Shown: piece after piece, positions 7,261-13,994 of the stretch
Layout of the letters: each line of letters opens with the position of its first letter
Position numbering within the stretch: position 1 is the first letter of the stretch
Origin: JAAYKS01 sp964479435
Lineage (GTDB): Bacteria; Bacillota; Clostridia; Saccharofermentanales; UBA5734
DNA length: 14,885 nucleotides
Reading direction: 5' to 3'
Assembly (NCBI GenBank): GCA_964479435.1
Contig: CAYZME010000051.1
Coordinates: forward strand, 1-14,885
The notes under the pieces: model-generated
Told to the model about the DNA's origin: nothing
What the model saw: the letters and a program-made list of their open reading frames with translations, nothing else
Database searches by the model: none
Translations under genes and position numbers: made by a program

Positions 7261-8141
7261 GGATTGCCTCCCTTGTCGTACACGTCGTATTCGTCCCAGA
7301 GGGATTCCAGCTTTTCCAGCGTCTGCCCTACTTGCTCTTTCTGTCGCAAGCCGAGGGCCACCACCAATGCGGTGATCACACTCAACGGCGCGGTCAGAGA
7401 GTCGACAAATGACATCATGTCGCTCGGGGCGGTCAACACACAATCCGCCACTTGTGTGACCGGCGTGTGGTCCTTATCGGTGATCACAATGACCGCGGCG
7501 CCGGCGTGATGTGAATAATTCATCGCGTCAATGGTGCGTTTGGAATAGCGGGGAAAGCTGATACCCACCACGACATCACCCGGCCCGGCTGTCATGATCT
7601 GCTCGAGCATATCGCTCGCGCCGGTCGGGTTGAGCAAACGCACATCCGAAAAAACATAATTAAAATAAAATGACATAAAAGACGCCAGGGGTGCCGAACC
7701 GCGTACCCCGACGATGAAGACGCGCTTGGCCGACAACAGGAGATCCACAGCCTGGCCAAACCGCCCGCGATCCACCTGATCGGCGGCGCGGCGCAAGCGT
7801 TCCGCGTCGGCAGTCAGAACGGCACCCAGAATATCATCCGTTTCCGCCAGGCGGCCAGAAGCGTGTAAACGCTGCGCCGCCGTCAGCCGGACTTTGAGTT
7901 CTTCCCGCAACGCTTTTTGAAAATGAGGAAAACCATCGTAGCCAAGTTCCATCGCGAACCGGACAACCGTGGATTCGCTTACGCCAACGGTTTCGCCGAT
8001 ACCGGCTGCCGTGAGGTAAGCCGCCTGGTCATAATTCGACAAAATAAAGGCCGCGATCGCTTTTTGACCTTTGCTCATCCGCGGAATCGACTCCTCGATC
8101 CCACGGATGAGATTCTTCCGGCTGGTAATCATGGTAGGCAT
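7257..8141 (-). CDS. MurR/RpiR family transcriptional regulator
   Basis: A 294-residue cytoplasmic regulator. Residues about 1-77 form the N-terminal HTH_6 (RpiR) DNA-binding domain, with the diagnostic helix-turn-helix TAAGIGETVGVSESTVVRFAMELGYDGF spread over 44-71. Residues about 125-260 form a SIS domain that in the family binds phosphosugars (VFIVGVRGSA at 141-150, GDVVVGISFPRYSKRTIDA at 188-206, AAVIVITD at 215-222). Family members sense sugar phosphates or amino sugars and repress or activate nearby catabolic genes. Here it follows three carboxyltransferase genes by 15 bases and precedes the HutP-like gene with a four-base overlap, so its target is probably in this operon, though the ligand is unknown. 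The first ATG sits very close to an AGGGG sequence; ATG at residue 4 (8132) is a possible alternative start. Confidence 0.92.
   Translation of the reverse strand: MPTMITSRKNLIRGIEESIPRMSKGQKAIAAFILSNYDQAAYLTAAGIGETVGVSESTVVRFAMELGYDGFPHFQKALREELKVRLTAAQRLHASGRLAETDDILGAVLTADAERLRRAADQVDRGRFGQAVDLLLSAKRVFIVGVRGSAPLASFMSFYFNYVFSDVRLLNPTGASDMLEQIMTAGPGDVVVGISFPRYSKRTIDAMNYSHHAGAAVIVITDKDHTPVTQVADCVLTAPSDMMSFVDSLTAPLSVITALVVALGLRQKEQVGQTLEKLESLWDEYDVYDKGGNP
7267..7272 (-). promoter_or_regulatory. Ribosome binding site deciding the HutP-like GTG start
   Basis: GGGAGG on the minus strand, six bases before GTG at 7260 and inside the end of the rpiR reading frame. It is the main reason to prefer this GTG over downstream ATGs at residues 26, 36 and 42 of the product. 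Confidence 0.7.
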
Positions 8142-8156
8142 CTTCCCCTACGATGT

Positions 8157-9554
8157 TCAGACTGGCTGATAGCCACCCTCGACACTTCCCACTTCGTTAT
8201 CGATTTTGTGTTTTTGCGCCAACCGCCACTGAAAGAATTTTTCCGCTACCTGCGGGAACAAGCCATAGGACAAGACATCCTCTTCCTGTTCGACATATTC
8301 GGCCGCTTTGGCGCGCAAAGAATCCAATTCGGGAGGCAACAGGTCCGCCGGCCGGCAGGTGATGGGCTCTTCATCACCCAGAATCAATTTCTGGATCTCG
8401 GGGTTGACCGGAGCCGGGGTCTTGCCATACTCGCCTTTGACCAGCGCTTTGGACTCCTTGGGAACCATTTTGTACCGTTCGCCGGTCATCACGTTCATCA
8501 CGGCCTGGGTGCCCACGATTTGACTGGTGGGTGTGACCAACGGCGGATAACCAAAGTCTTCCCGCACACGCGGGACTTCATTGAGTACAGCCTCCAATTG
8601 ATCCTCTCTCCCCGCCTGTTGCAGTTGGGAGACCAGGTTTGACAACATCCCGCCGGGCACCTGATAAATCAGCGCATTGACGTCCACGCCCAGCACTTTG
8701 GTGCTGATCAGGCCGGATGACAGCCAACGCTCGCGGATGACGCGGAAATAAGCGGCAACCTCAGACAGCTGCACAAGATCCAACCCGGTGTCATATCCGG
8801 TCCCCGCCAGCGTCGCCACAAAGGGCTCGGTCGGGGGCTGGGAGGTCCCCAGCGCCAACGGGCTGATCGCGGTGTCGATGATGTCGCACCCCGCCTCGAT
8901 GGCTTTGAGATACGTCATCGAGCCCACGCCGCTCGTATAGTGTGTATGCAGCTCAACCGGGATGCTCAGTGTAGCCTTCAGAGCCTTGACGAGCTCGTAC
9001 GCCTCATACGGCAAAAGCAGGCCGGCCATGTCTTTGATACAGACCGAATCGGCGCCCATCTCTTCGAGCACCTTGGCATCGCTGGCAAATTTTTCCGACG
9101 AGTGAAACGGACTGCGGGTAAAAGCGATACATCCCTGCGCGTGGCCGCCTTCGCGCCGTACCGCTTTCATCGCGACCTCGATGTTGCGAAAATCGTTGAG
9201 CGCGTCAAATATGCGCACGACATCAATGCCGTTGGCGATCGATCTTTGCACAAAATACTCGACGACATCGTCGGCATAATGCTTATAGCCCAGCAGATTC
9301 TGCCCGCGCAAGAGCATCTGCAATTTGGTTTTTTTACAAACGTCGCGAATGGTTCGCAAACGATCCCACGGGTCTTCGTTTAAAAACCGCATCGTTGAAT
9401 CGAAGGTGGCGCCACCCCAACACTCCAATGCGTTATATCCCACATTGTCAAGCATCTCCAACGCGTTCAACATATCGTCGATCGACATCCGCGTGGCAGC
9501 GAGGGACTGATGGGCGTCACGTAAGACCGTTTCGGTGATCAAGACTTTTGTCAT
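8157..9554 (-). CDS. OadA/PycB/5S-type biotin-dependent carboxyltransferase subunit
   Basis: A 465-residue carboxyltransferase of the pyruvate/oxaloacetate type, a TIM-barrel enzyme that moves the carboxyl group between biotin and pyruvate. The metal and carbamylated-lysine site is intact: RDAHQSL with D13, IKDMAG with K174, and ELHTHYTSG with H203 and H205. TRMSIDDML, ECWGGATFD (44-52), MLLRGQNLLGY (80-90) and RIFDALND (114-121) are further family landmarks. The barrel ends near 300 and the helical PYC_OADA-like region fills the rest. Unlike Klebsiella OadA, no biotin domain is attached; the carrier is the separate gene just upstream (20-base gap). In this it resembles the 5S subunit of Propionibacterium transcarboxylase. 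GGGAGG precedes the ATG. Alternatives are a pyruvate carboxylase B subunit, with biotin carboxylase elsewhere, or the alpha subunit of a sodium-pumping decarboxylase whose beta subunit is elsewhere. Confidence 0.93.
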   Translation of the reverse strand: MTKVLITETVLRDAHQSLAATRMSIDDMLNALEMLDNVGYNALECWGGATFDSTMRFLNEDPWDRLRTIRDVCKKTKLQMLLRGQNLLGYKHYADDVVEYFVQRSIANGIDVVRIFDALNDFRNIEVAMKAVRREGGHAQGCIAFTRSPFHSSEKFASDAKVLEEMGADSVCIKDMAGLLLPYEAYELVKALKATLSIPVELHTHYTSGVGSMTYLKAIEAGCDIIDTAISPLALGTSQPPTEPFVATLAGTGYDTGLDLVQLSEVAAYFRVIRERWLSSGLISTKVLGVDVNALIYQVPGGMLSNLVSQLQQAGREDQLEAVLNEVPRVREDFGYPPLVTPTSQIVGTQAVMNVMTGERYKMVPKESKALVKGEYGKTPAPVNPEIQKLILGDEEPITCRPADLLPPELDSLRAKAAEYVEQEEDVLSYGLFPQVAEKFFQWRLAQKHKIDNEVGSVEGGYQPV

Positions 9555-9574
9555 GGTTTCCTCCCGCTACACAA

Positions 9575-9982
9575 TCAGGACAAACTGATCATTGGGTCGC
9601 CGGCATTGACAGAAGCGCCTTTGGCGACTGAAACCGCGACGACGGTTCCATCGCGCGGCGCAACAATCTCATTTTCCATTTTCATCGCTTCCAGAATGCA
9701 CAATACCTGGCCGCGCGTGACCGATTCGCCCAGTTGCACCGTCACTTCCATGATGGTTCCGGGCATCGGCGCCTTGATCACTTCACTGCCGGCCGGTGCC
9801 GCCGGCGCGGGCGCGGCCGCCGCCGGCTGCGCAACTGCAGGTGCCGGGGCCGGCGCGGGCGCGGAAATCGGAGCCGGAGCAGCCACCGGGGCGGTATAGG
9901 CTGGCGCCGCGGCCGTGTTTGTGACTTCTTCCACTTCGACCTGATAAGCAACTCCGTTGACTTTCACTGTGTACAGCTTCAT
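9575..9982 (-). CDS. Biotin carboxyl carrier protein
   Basis: A 135-residue carrier that swings a biotin-bound carboxyl group between two active sites. Three parts can be seen: a short N-terminal segment (MKLYTVKVNGVAYQVEVEEV) as in gamma/1.3S-type carriers, an Ala/Pro linker at about 24-65 with repeated AP units, and a C-terminal biotinyl domain with PMPGTIMEV (73-81), the biotinylation motif EAMKMENEI (98-106, target K101) and DGTVVAVSV. Length and build match the 1.3S subunit of transcarboxylase and the carrier of methylmalonyl-CoA decarboxylase. The frame is open upstream to 10072 in the neighbouring gene, but the ATG at 9982 is preceded by GGAGG about nine bases away and starts exactly at the conserved KLYTVKVNG. 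It lies between two different carboxyltransferase genes, 16 and 20 bases from them, which points to it serving both. Confidence 0.94.
   Translation of the reverse strand: MKLYTVKVNGVAYQVEVEEVTNTAAAPAYTAPVAAPAPISAPAPAPAPAVAQPAAAAPAPAAPAGSEVIKAPMPGTIMEVTVQLGESVTRGQVLCILEAMKMENEIVAPRDGTVVAVSVAKGASVNAGDPMISLS
9784..9912 (-). repeat. Low-complexity Ala-Pro linker coding segment
   Basis: GC-rich imperfect repeats (GCGCCGGC-like units) that encode the flexible Ala/Pro linker of the biotin carrier protein. It is a coding repeat that lets the biotinyl domain swing, not a mobile or regulatory repeat. Confidence 0.7.
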
Positions 9983-9998
9983 GTGTAGGATCCTCCAA

Positions 9999-11459
9999 TC
10001 AAAATGCGGAAATAAGCATGTCCAGCGCGCTGGCCAAACGTGGCCGCGTTGCCGCCGGCTGAATGATTTCATCGATCAAACCTAAAGACGCCGCGATATG
10101 CGGTGCGGTGACTTCGTCGGCGTAACGCGTGACAAAATCCGCACGCGCGGTCATCGGATGCTCCGCGGCGGCAATTTGTTTCCGGTAAATAATATTGGCG
10201 GCGACATCCGCGCTCACGGCGCCGATATCCGCCGTCGGCCAGGCGTATACCATATCCGCCCCGGTCTGCTTGCTGTTCATGGCCGCGTACGCCGTTCCAT
10301 ATGCCTGACCGACGATCACACCCAGACGCGGGCATAAGCAATCGGCAAAGGCAGCTGTCATCTCCGCGGCCTGGCGGATCAGTGGGCTTTTTTCATATTC
10401 GGTCCCGACCGCAAAGCCGGCCACGTCTGTAAATGTGATCAACGGGATGGAAAACGCGTCGCAAAACCGGACAAAGCGGGACGCTTTGGCCAACATCGGC
10501 GCGTCAAGCAACGGGTCCGCGTTCGCGACGACGCCGACCCGGTAACCGGTCAGCCGTGCAAACCCGGTAAACAGTCCCGGCGCGTGTGAGGCCGATACTT
10601 CGAGTAGCGACGCGGTATCCATCACCGAATCAAGGACCGCGCGCATGTCGTAGCCTGCGTCCAACGACGCCGCGACGCCGTCCAGTGCCGCGTCCGTGCG
10701 GTTGGCGTCATCCCGGTCATCATAGGGGTAGATGCCGGCATCCGCGCTATCGGGGAGGTAATCCAGCAACGCGCGGACACCCGCCGCGCACGCCGCTTCG
10801 GAATCAAAAGCAAACGCTGCCAGACCGGTCTCTACCGTGTGGACAGCGGCGCCCCCCAATGCCTGGGGGTCCGCGGTTTTCCGCTCAGACGCCGCCACGA
10901 CCGCGGGGCCATTCATAAACATCCCCGCTTTGGGACCGCCCATCAGAACGAAATCGCTTTGCGCGGCCGCGACCGCCAATCCTCCCGCGCAGGGCCCGAG
11001 AACCATCGCGATGGTGGGGATGTCTCCTGACGCGGCTTGTAGGCTGGCGATCACTTCGGCCATGCCATCCAGCGCAAGTACGCCTTCTTCAATGCGCGCC
11101 CCACCCGAATCGTACATGCCGATAAACGGTGCGCGCGACTGGATCGCGAGGCGGATGGCCTTGGCGATCTTGCGCGCGTGCACGCGGCCGATGGAACCGC
11201 CATATACGTCGGGGTCCTGTGCGATGACGTAAACAGGACGCCCGTCCACGGTCCCGTATCCGGCAACAACCCCATCTCCATCCACCGGCTCGCGCTCAAA
11301 TCCGAACGTGACTCCGGTCGAGCGTGCGAACGAGTCGATCTCGACAAAACTGTCCGGATCAAGTAATGCGGCAATCCTGCCCCGGCTTACGGTCCCTCCC
11401 TCACGGGCTACCGCGGCCGCTTGACCGGAAAACCCCGCCATTCTGTCTTGTGATCCCAT
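9999..11459 (-). CDS. Acyl-CoA carboxyltransferase subunit, MmdA/12S-like
   Basis: A 486-residue crotonase-fold carboxyltransferase of the MmdA/PccB/12S family, which moves carboxyl groups between biotin and an acyl-CoA. Both halves are present. N-half: RIAALLDPDSFVEID (28-42), DGDGVVAGYGTVDGR (60-74), YGGSIGRVHARKI (86-98), DSGGARI (117-123) and the first oxyanion loop GPCAGG (155-160). C-half: ANADPLLDAP, RFVRFCDAF (328-336), TDVAGFAVGTEYEKSPLIR (344-362), the second oxyanion region AYGTAYAAMNSK (386-397) and YAWPTADIGAV. It is about 25-35 residues shorter at the N-terminus than usual MmdA. Second-site residues differ from the common AYGGAY and DVPGF forms. ATG at 11459 is preceded by GAGAGGTG at seven bases; an upstream in-frame ATG (11513) lies in the leader. 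It heads the operon. The acyl-CoA (methylmalonyl, malonyl or other) is not determinable. Confidence 0.92.
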   Translation of the reverse strand: MGSQDRMAGFSGQAAAVAREGGTVSRGRIAALLDPDSFVEIDSFARSTGVTFGFEREPVDGDGVVAGYGTVDGRPVYVIAQDPDVYGGSIGRVHARKIAKAIRLAIQSRAPFIGMYDSGGARIEEGVLALDGMAEVIASLQAASGDIPTIAMVLGPCAGGLAVAAAQSDFVLMGGPKAGMFMNGPAVVAASERKTADPQALGGAAVHTVETGLAAFAFDSEAACAAGVRALLDYLPDSADAGIYPYDDRDDANRTDAALDGVAASLDAGYDMRAVLDSVMDTASLLEVSASHAPGLFTGFARLTGYRVGVVANADPLLDAPMLAKASRFVRFCDAFSIPLITFTDVAGFAVGTEYEKSPLIRQAAEMTAAFADCLCPRLGVIVGQAYGTAYAAMNSKQTGADMVYAWPTADIGAVSADVAANIIYRKQIAAAEHPMTARADFVTRYADEVTAPHIAASLGLIDEIIQPAATRPRLASALDMLISAF

Positions 11460-11466
11460 GGATTGA

Positions 11467-11474
11467 CACCTCTC
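11467..11474 (-). promoter_or_regulatory. Ribosome binding site of the MmdA-like gene
   Basis: GAGAGGTG on the minus strand, seven bases before ATG at 11459. It decides the start against the in-frame ATG at 11513, which has only leader sequence around it. Confidence 0.7.
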
Positions 11475-11486
11475 GATATAAAAGTA

Positions 11487-11528
11487 GGGGCTCCGCCCCG
11501 ACGACAAAATCAAGCCGCTGATCGCGGC
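11487..11528 (-). promoter_or_regulatory. Two tandem hairpins in the leader of the carboxyltransferase operon
   Basis: Read on the minus strand, GCCGC-GATCA-GCGGC (11514-11528) is followed by GGGGC-GGA-GCCCC (11487-11499). Each has a perfect five-pair stem, and each is followed by a T-rich stretch (TTGATTTTGT and TACTTTTAT). They lie inside the roughly 83-base leader between the candidate promoter and the start codon. They could form an attenuator or protect the messenger; the T-runs are interrupted, so these are weak terminators at best. Confidence 0.4.
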
Positions 11529-11548
11529 GCAAATATCGCCCGCTACTG

Positions 11549-11577
11549 ATTATAGAGGAACAGGTGCAACTTGAGAA
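11549..11577 (-). promoter_or_regulatory. Candidate sigma-A promoter of the carboxyltransferase-to-ispH operon
   Basis: On the minus strand TTCTCA (11572-11577, four of six to consensus) is followed after 17 bases by a perfect TATAAT (11549-11554). Transcription would start near 11542. The spacer of about 200 bases between the GGDEF-EAL gene and the MmdA-like gene holds this promoter and the two leader hairpins. I see no clear terminator for the GGDEF-EAL gene in it. Confidence 0.6.
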
Positions 11578-11660
11578 GAGTAAAATTGCATAAGATCCCG
11601 AAGGCAGGCAAACAATCGTCTGTCTACTTCAATACCGCGCAAAGGTGAGAAAGTGGCGTC

Positions 11661-13010
11661 TTAGACCGCTCTTTGGCGTTTGTCCGCGGCGCGCCGATTG
11701 TCGCGCAAAAAAGTCTGAAAGATATCGACCGGCATCGGCTTGCCAAACAAATATCCCTGGATGATATCCCCCTGACTCGGTTCGATTTGCTCGTATTGTG
11801 AGGTGTCTTCAATCCCCTCATCACAAACCGACAGGTGAATACTATGGGCCAGGTCTTTGATTGTATTGGCCAGGGATTTGTTATACGGGTTGGCGATGTC
11901 CGCCACGAAAGAGCGGTCAATCTTGATCTGATCGATCGGCAGTTTGCGCAAATAACTGATGGACGAGTACCCACTGCCAAAATCATCCAACGCGATGCGG
12001 ACACCGTGACGGCGGATGTCGTTCAAGACCGCGATCGAGTGCGTGAGATCGTTCATAATCGCGCTTTCGGTCACTTCCAGAACCAACGCCGATGGCGCCA
12101 GGTTCGCTTGTGACAACATGGCGAGCAACCGCTCTTCCAGCACACGATCTTTTAACTGCAGCATCGACAAATTCACGTGGATTGAAAAATCGTCGAGGCC
12201 GCTGGCGCGCCAGGAGGCACACTGCTCAATGGCCTGTGCCAACACCCAATCGCCTACTTCCTCCACGCAGCCAATCAGCTCCAGATGCATGATCACGTCG
12301 GCCGGGGCGATGCGCACATTTTTCGGCGACGTCCAGCGCAGCAAAGCTTCCGCCCCGTTGCATTCGCCGGTGATCGCGTCAACAGTCGGCTGATAATACA
12401 CTTCGAAGTCGCGGAAATCCGCCTCGATACTGGCTCTTAATTCACTTTCGAGATCCACGTGGGACAGGAACTGATTGTGCTCCTCAGCGGAATAAAACGC
12501 CGCATGGTTTTTGCCCCGGCGCTTGACGCGATACAGAGTGATATCCGCACAACGGTACAAAGACTCGGCCGTCTTTCCGTCGTCGGGGTAAAAAGCCATG
12601 CCGATCGAAAAAGTCAGGGTGCAGGAAACCCCGGCGACCAGCCGCGGCTTGCGAATTTCGTTTAGCAAAGAAACCGCCAGTAAATGCGCCTGTTCGCGCG
12701 AAGCTCCGGGCCACAGCAAGGCGAACGAATCGCCGTCGGTCCGATACAAGGTGGCCCCGGCGGGCGTCCGGTTCAATAACAAATCCGCGACCAGGCGAAT
12801 GGTGCGGTCACCAAAGCGATACCCGTACATGTCATTGATGCGGCGGGAATCATCCAGCGCGATCAACATCAGAGCGCCATCGTCCGATGTCGCGTCGGGC
12901 GTGTCCAGCAGGCGCTCGAGGTCAGATATGAAGCGGTATCGGTCATATAGGCCCGTTAACCTGTCTTTGGCGGACGGTTGCAGTCGGTTGCCATGGTCGA
13001 GATCGGTCAT
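11661..13010 (-). CDS. GGDEF-EAL protein, probable cyclic di-GMP phosphodiesterase
   Basis: A 449-residue soluble protein with a GGDEF domain (about 15-175) and an EAL domain (about 185-435), and no sensor or membrane segment. The GGDEF signature is degenerate: DGDSF at 92-96 replaces GGDEF, and a metal aspartate position near 51 is alanine (ALDD), so cyclase activity is unlikely. The EAL half keeps the catalytic set: EALLRW (E221), VNLSMLQL (N280), LEVTE (E312), DDFGSGYSS (D342, D343), IKID (K363), DEGIE (E398, E401) and QGYLFGKP (Q418). It should hydrolyse c-di-GMP to pGpG, perhaps with GTP binding to the GGDEF half as a switch, as is known for some relatives. AGGTAGGAG lies just before the ATG. 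It has a candidate promoter and seems monocistronic. Confidence 0.93.
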   Translation of the reverse strand: MTDLDHGNRLQPSAKDRLTGLYDRYRFISDLERLLDTPDATSDDGALMLIALDDSRRINDMYGYRFGDRTIRLVADLLLNRTPAGATLYRTDGDSFALLWPGASREQAHLLAVSLLNEIRKPRLVAGVSCTLTFSIGMAFYPDDGKTAESLYRCADITLYRVKRRGKNHAAFYSAEEHNQFLSHVDLESELRASIEADFRDFEVYYQPTVDAITGECNGAEALLRWTSPKNVRIAPADVIMHLELIGCVEEVGDWVLAQAIEQCASWRASGLDDFSIHVNLSMLQLKDRVLEERLLAMLSQANLAPSALVLEVTESAIMNDLTHSIAVLNDIRRHGVRIALDDFGSGYSSISYLRKLPIDQIKIDRSFVADIANPYNKSLANTIKDLAHSIHLSVCDEGIEDTSQYEQIEPSQGDIIQGYLFGKPMPVDIFQTFLRDNRRAADKRQRAV

Positions 13011-13106
13011 GTGCTCCTACCTTTCTCCTGATCCTCCCGCAACGGAAGGTTTGCCCATCTGTCGGCGCGGTCCCTGCAGCAGCACGAAAAGAATAAACTC
13101 CGCTTA

Positions 13107-13136
13107 ATTATACCTGTAAAGAAGTTACGAATGCAA
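13107..13136 (-). promoter_or_regulatory. Candidate promoter of the GGDEF-EAL gene
   Basis: On the minus strand a perfect TATAAT lies at 13107-13112, with TTGCAT (13131-13136) 18 bases upstream. The start would be near 13100, giving a leader of about 90 bases. It lies in the 164-base spacer after scpB, where no terminator is evident. Confidence 0.55.
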
Positions 13137-13174
13137 TGTGATCAGACGCCGGTCCCGCGCGCGGTATGTGCCCT

Positions 13175-13972
13175 TTATGTATCCTCTTCTTCCCGGTACA
13201 AAGGTTCTGCTGATAGGATCTCCCCGCCGCCGCCCGACGTGGTGGGCGCGTCACTTTGGGGAATCAGGGACGATACCAGCTGCTCGACCGTGATCTGGCG
13301 CTCGTCTGTGCCGGCCGCCGAGGCGTCCAGCGCGCGTTCAATTCCCCGCAATGTCCCGACCATGAGCATTTCCATGGGTGGCAAATCAGTGACAGCGGTC
13401 AACCCGAATTCCCGCAAGAATGTATCTGTCGTTTCAAAAAGCATGGGCCGCCCGGGCGCGTCTAGCGTACCGCATTCGCGAACCAGACCCCGCTCGACCA
13501 ATCTGGCCAGAATGCCATCGCTGCCGACGCCGCGGACCGCTTCGATCCGCGAGCGGGTGACGGGCTGGTTATATGCGACGATCGCCAACGTCTCATAAGC
13601 GGCCTGTGAAAGCGGCGGTCGGTTTCGCGGTTGGAATAAAACGCGCATCACCGCGTTCATCGTAGTTTTTGTCGATAGCAAATAGGTATCCTGCACACGT
13701 TGGATGGTGATCCCCCGGCTTGGATCGGCCTGGGTCCGGCTCATCATCTCTTCCAGCAATCTACGCGTCTGATCTTTTTGCAACCCCGTAACAGAAGCGA
13801 TCCGGTCCAGTGCCACCGGGTCGCCCGAGGCAAACAGGATGGCTTCGATGGCCGCCTCCAAAGACGCGGAGGGAATGGCATGTTCATCCGCCCACTCCCC
13901 GTCATGTGCCAGGTCTGCCGATGTCTGGTATTGCAGACCCGCACCGTCTAAATAATCTTTGTTCTCATCCAT
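13175..13972 (-). CDS. scpB: Segregation and condensation protein B
   Basis: Non-SMC subunit of the Smc-ScpA-ScpB condensin, which compacts and segregates the chromosome. The 265-residue product contains the two winged-helix domains typical of ScpB: about 38-115 (LEAAIEAILFASGDPV) and about 118-195, with the strongly conserved LSQAAYETLAIVAYNQPVT (121-139), IEAVRGVGSDGILARLVERGL (143-163), PGRPMLFETTDTFLREFGL (173-191) and DLPP. Both ends are extended compared with the usual 180-200 residues: an acidic stretch of some 35 residues at the N-terminus and a Thr/Gly/Glu-rich tail of about 45 at the C-terminus. GAGG stands seven bases before the ATG. scpA lies 22 bases upstream, so both come from one transcript. 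Confidence 0.96.
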   Translation of the reverse strand: MDENKDYLDGAGLQYQTSADLAHDGEWADEHAIPSASLEAAIEAILFASGDPVALDRIASVTGLQKDQTRRLLEEMMSRTQADPSRGITIQRVQDTYLLSTKTTMNAVMRVLFQPRNRPPLSQAAYETLAIVAYNQPVTRSRIEAVRGVGSDGILARLVERGLVRECGTLDAPGRPMLFETTDTFLREFGLTAVTDLPPMEMLMVGTLRGIERALDASAAGTDERQITVEQLVSSLIPQSDAPTTSGGGGEILSAEPLYREEEDT

Positions 13973-13994
13973 GCTGTAACCTCATATTGTCCGA

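Noticed and set aside
7261..7443. N-terminal extension of the HutP-like protein
   Set aside because: It overlaps the rpiR coding region in another frame; the GTG at 7260 has a good ribosome binding site and gives the family length.
9784..9912. GC-rich repeated units as a tandem-repeat element or CRISPR-like array
   Set aside because: The units are irregular and in frame, and simply encode the Ala/Pro linker of the biotin carrier.
8157..11459. Calling the three genes a sodium-pumping oxaloacetate or methylmalonyl-CoA decarboxylase
   Set aside because: No membrane beta subunit or gamma subunit is present in the operon, so the name is not supported by this window.
12598..13107. Plus-strand open frame of 169 codons
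   Set aside because: Antisense to the GGDEF-EAL gene and its leader; Ser/Arg-rich translation with no domain.
13155..13164. Perfect palindrome CCGCGCGCGG after scpB as a terminator
   Set aside because: It has only five pairs with no loop space and is not followed by a T-run on the minus strand.
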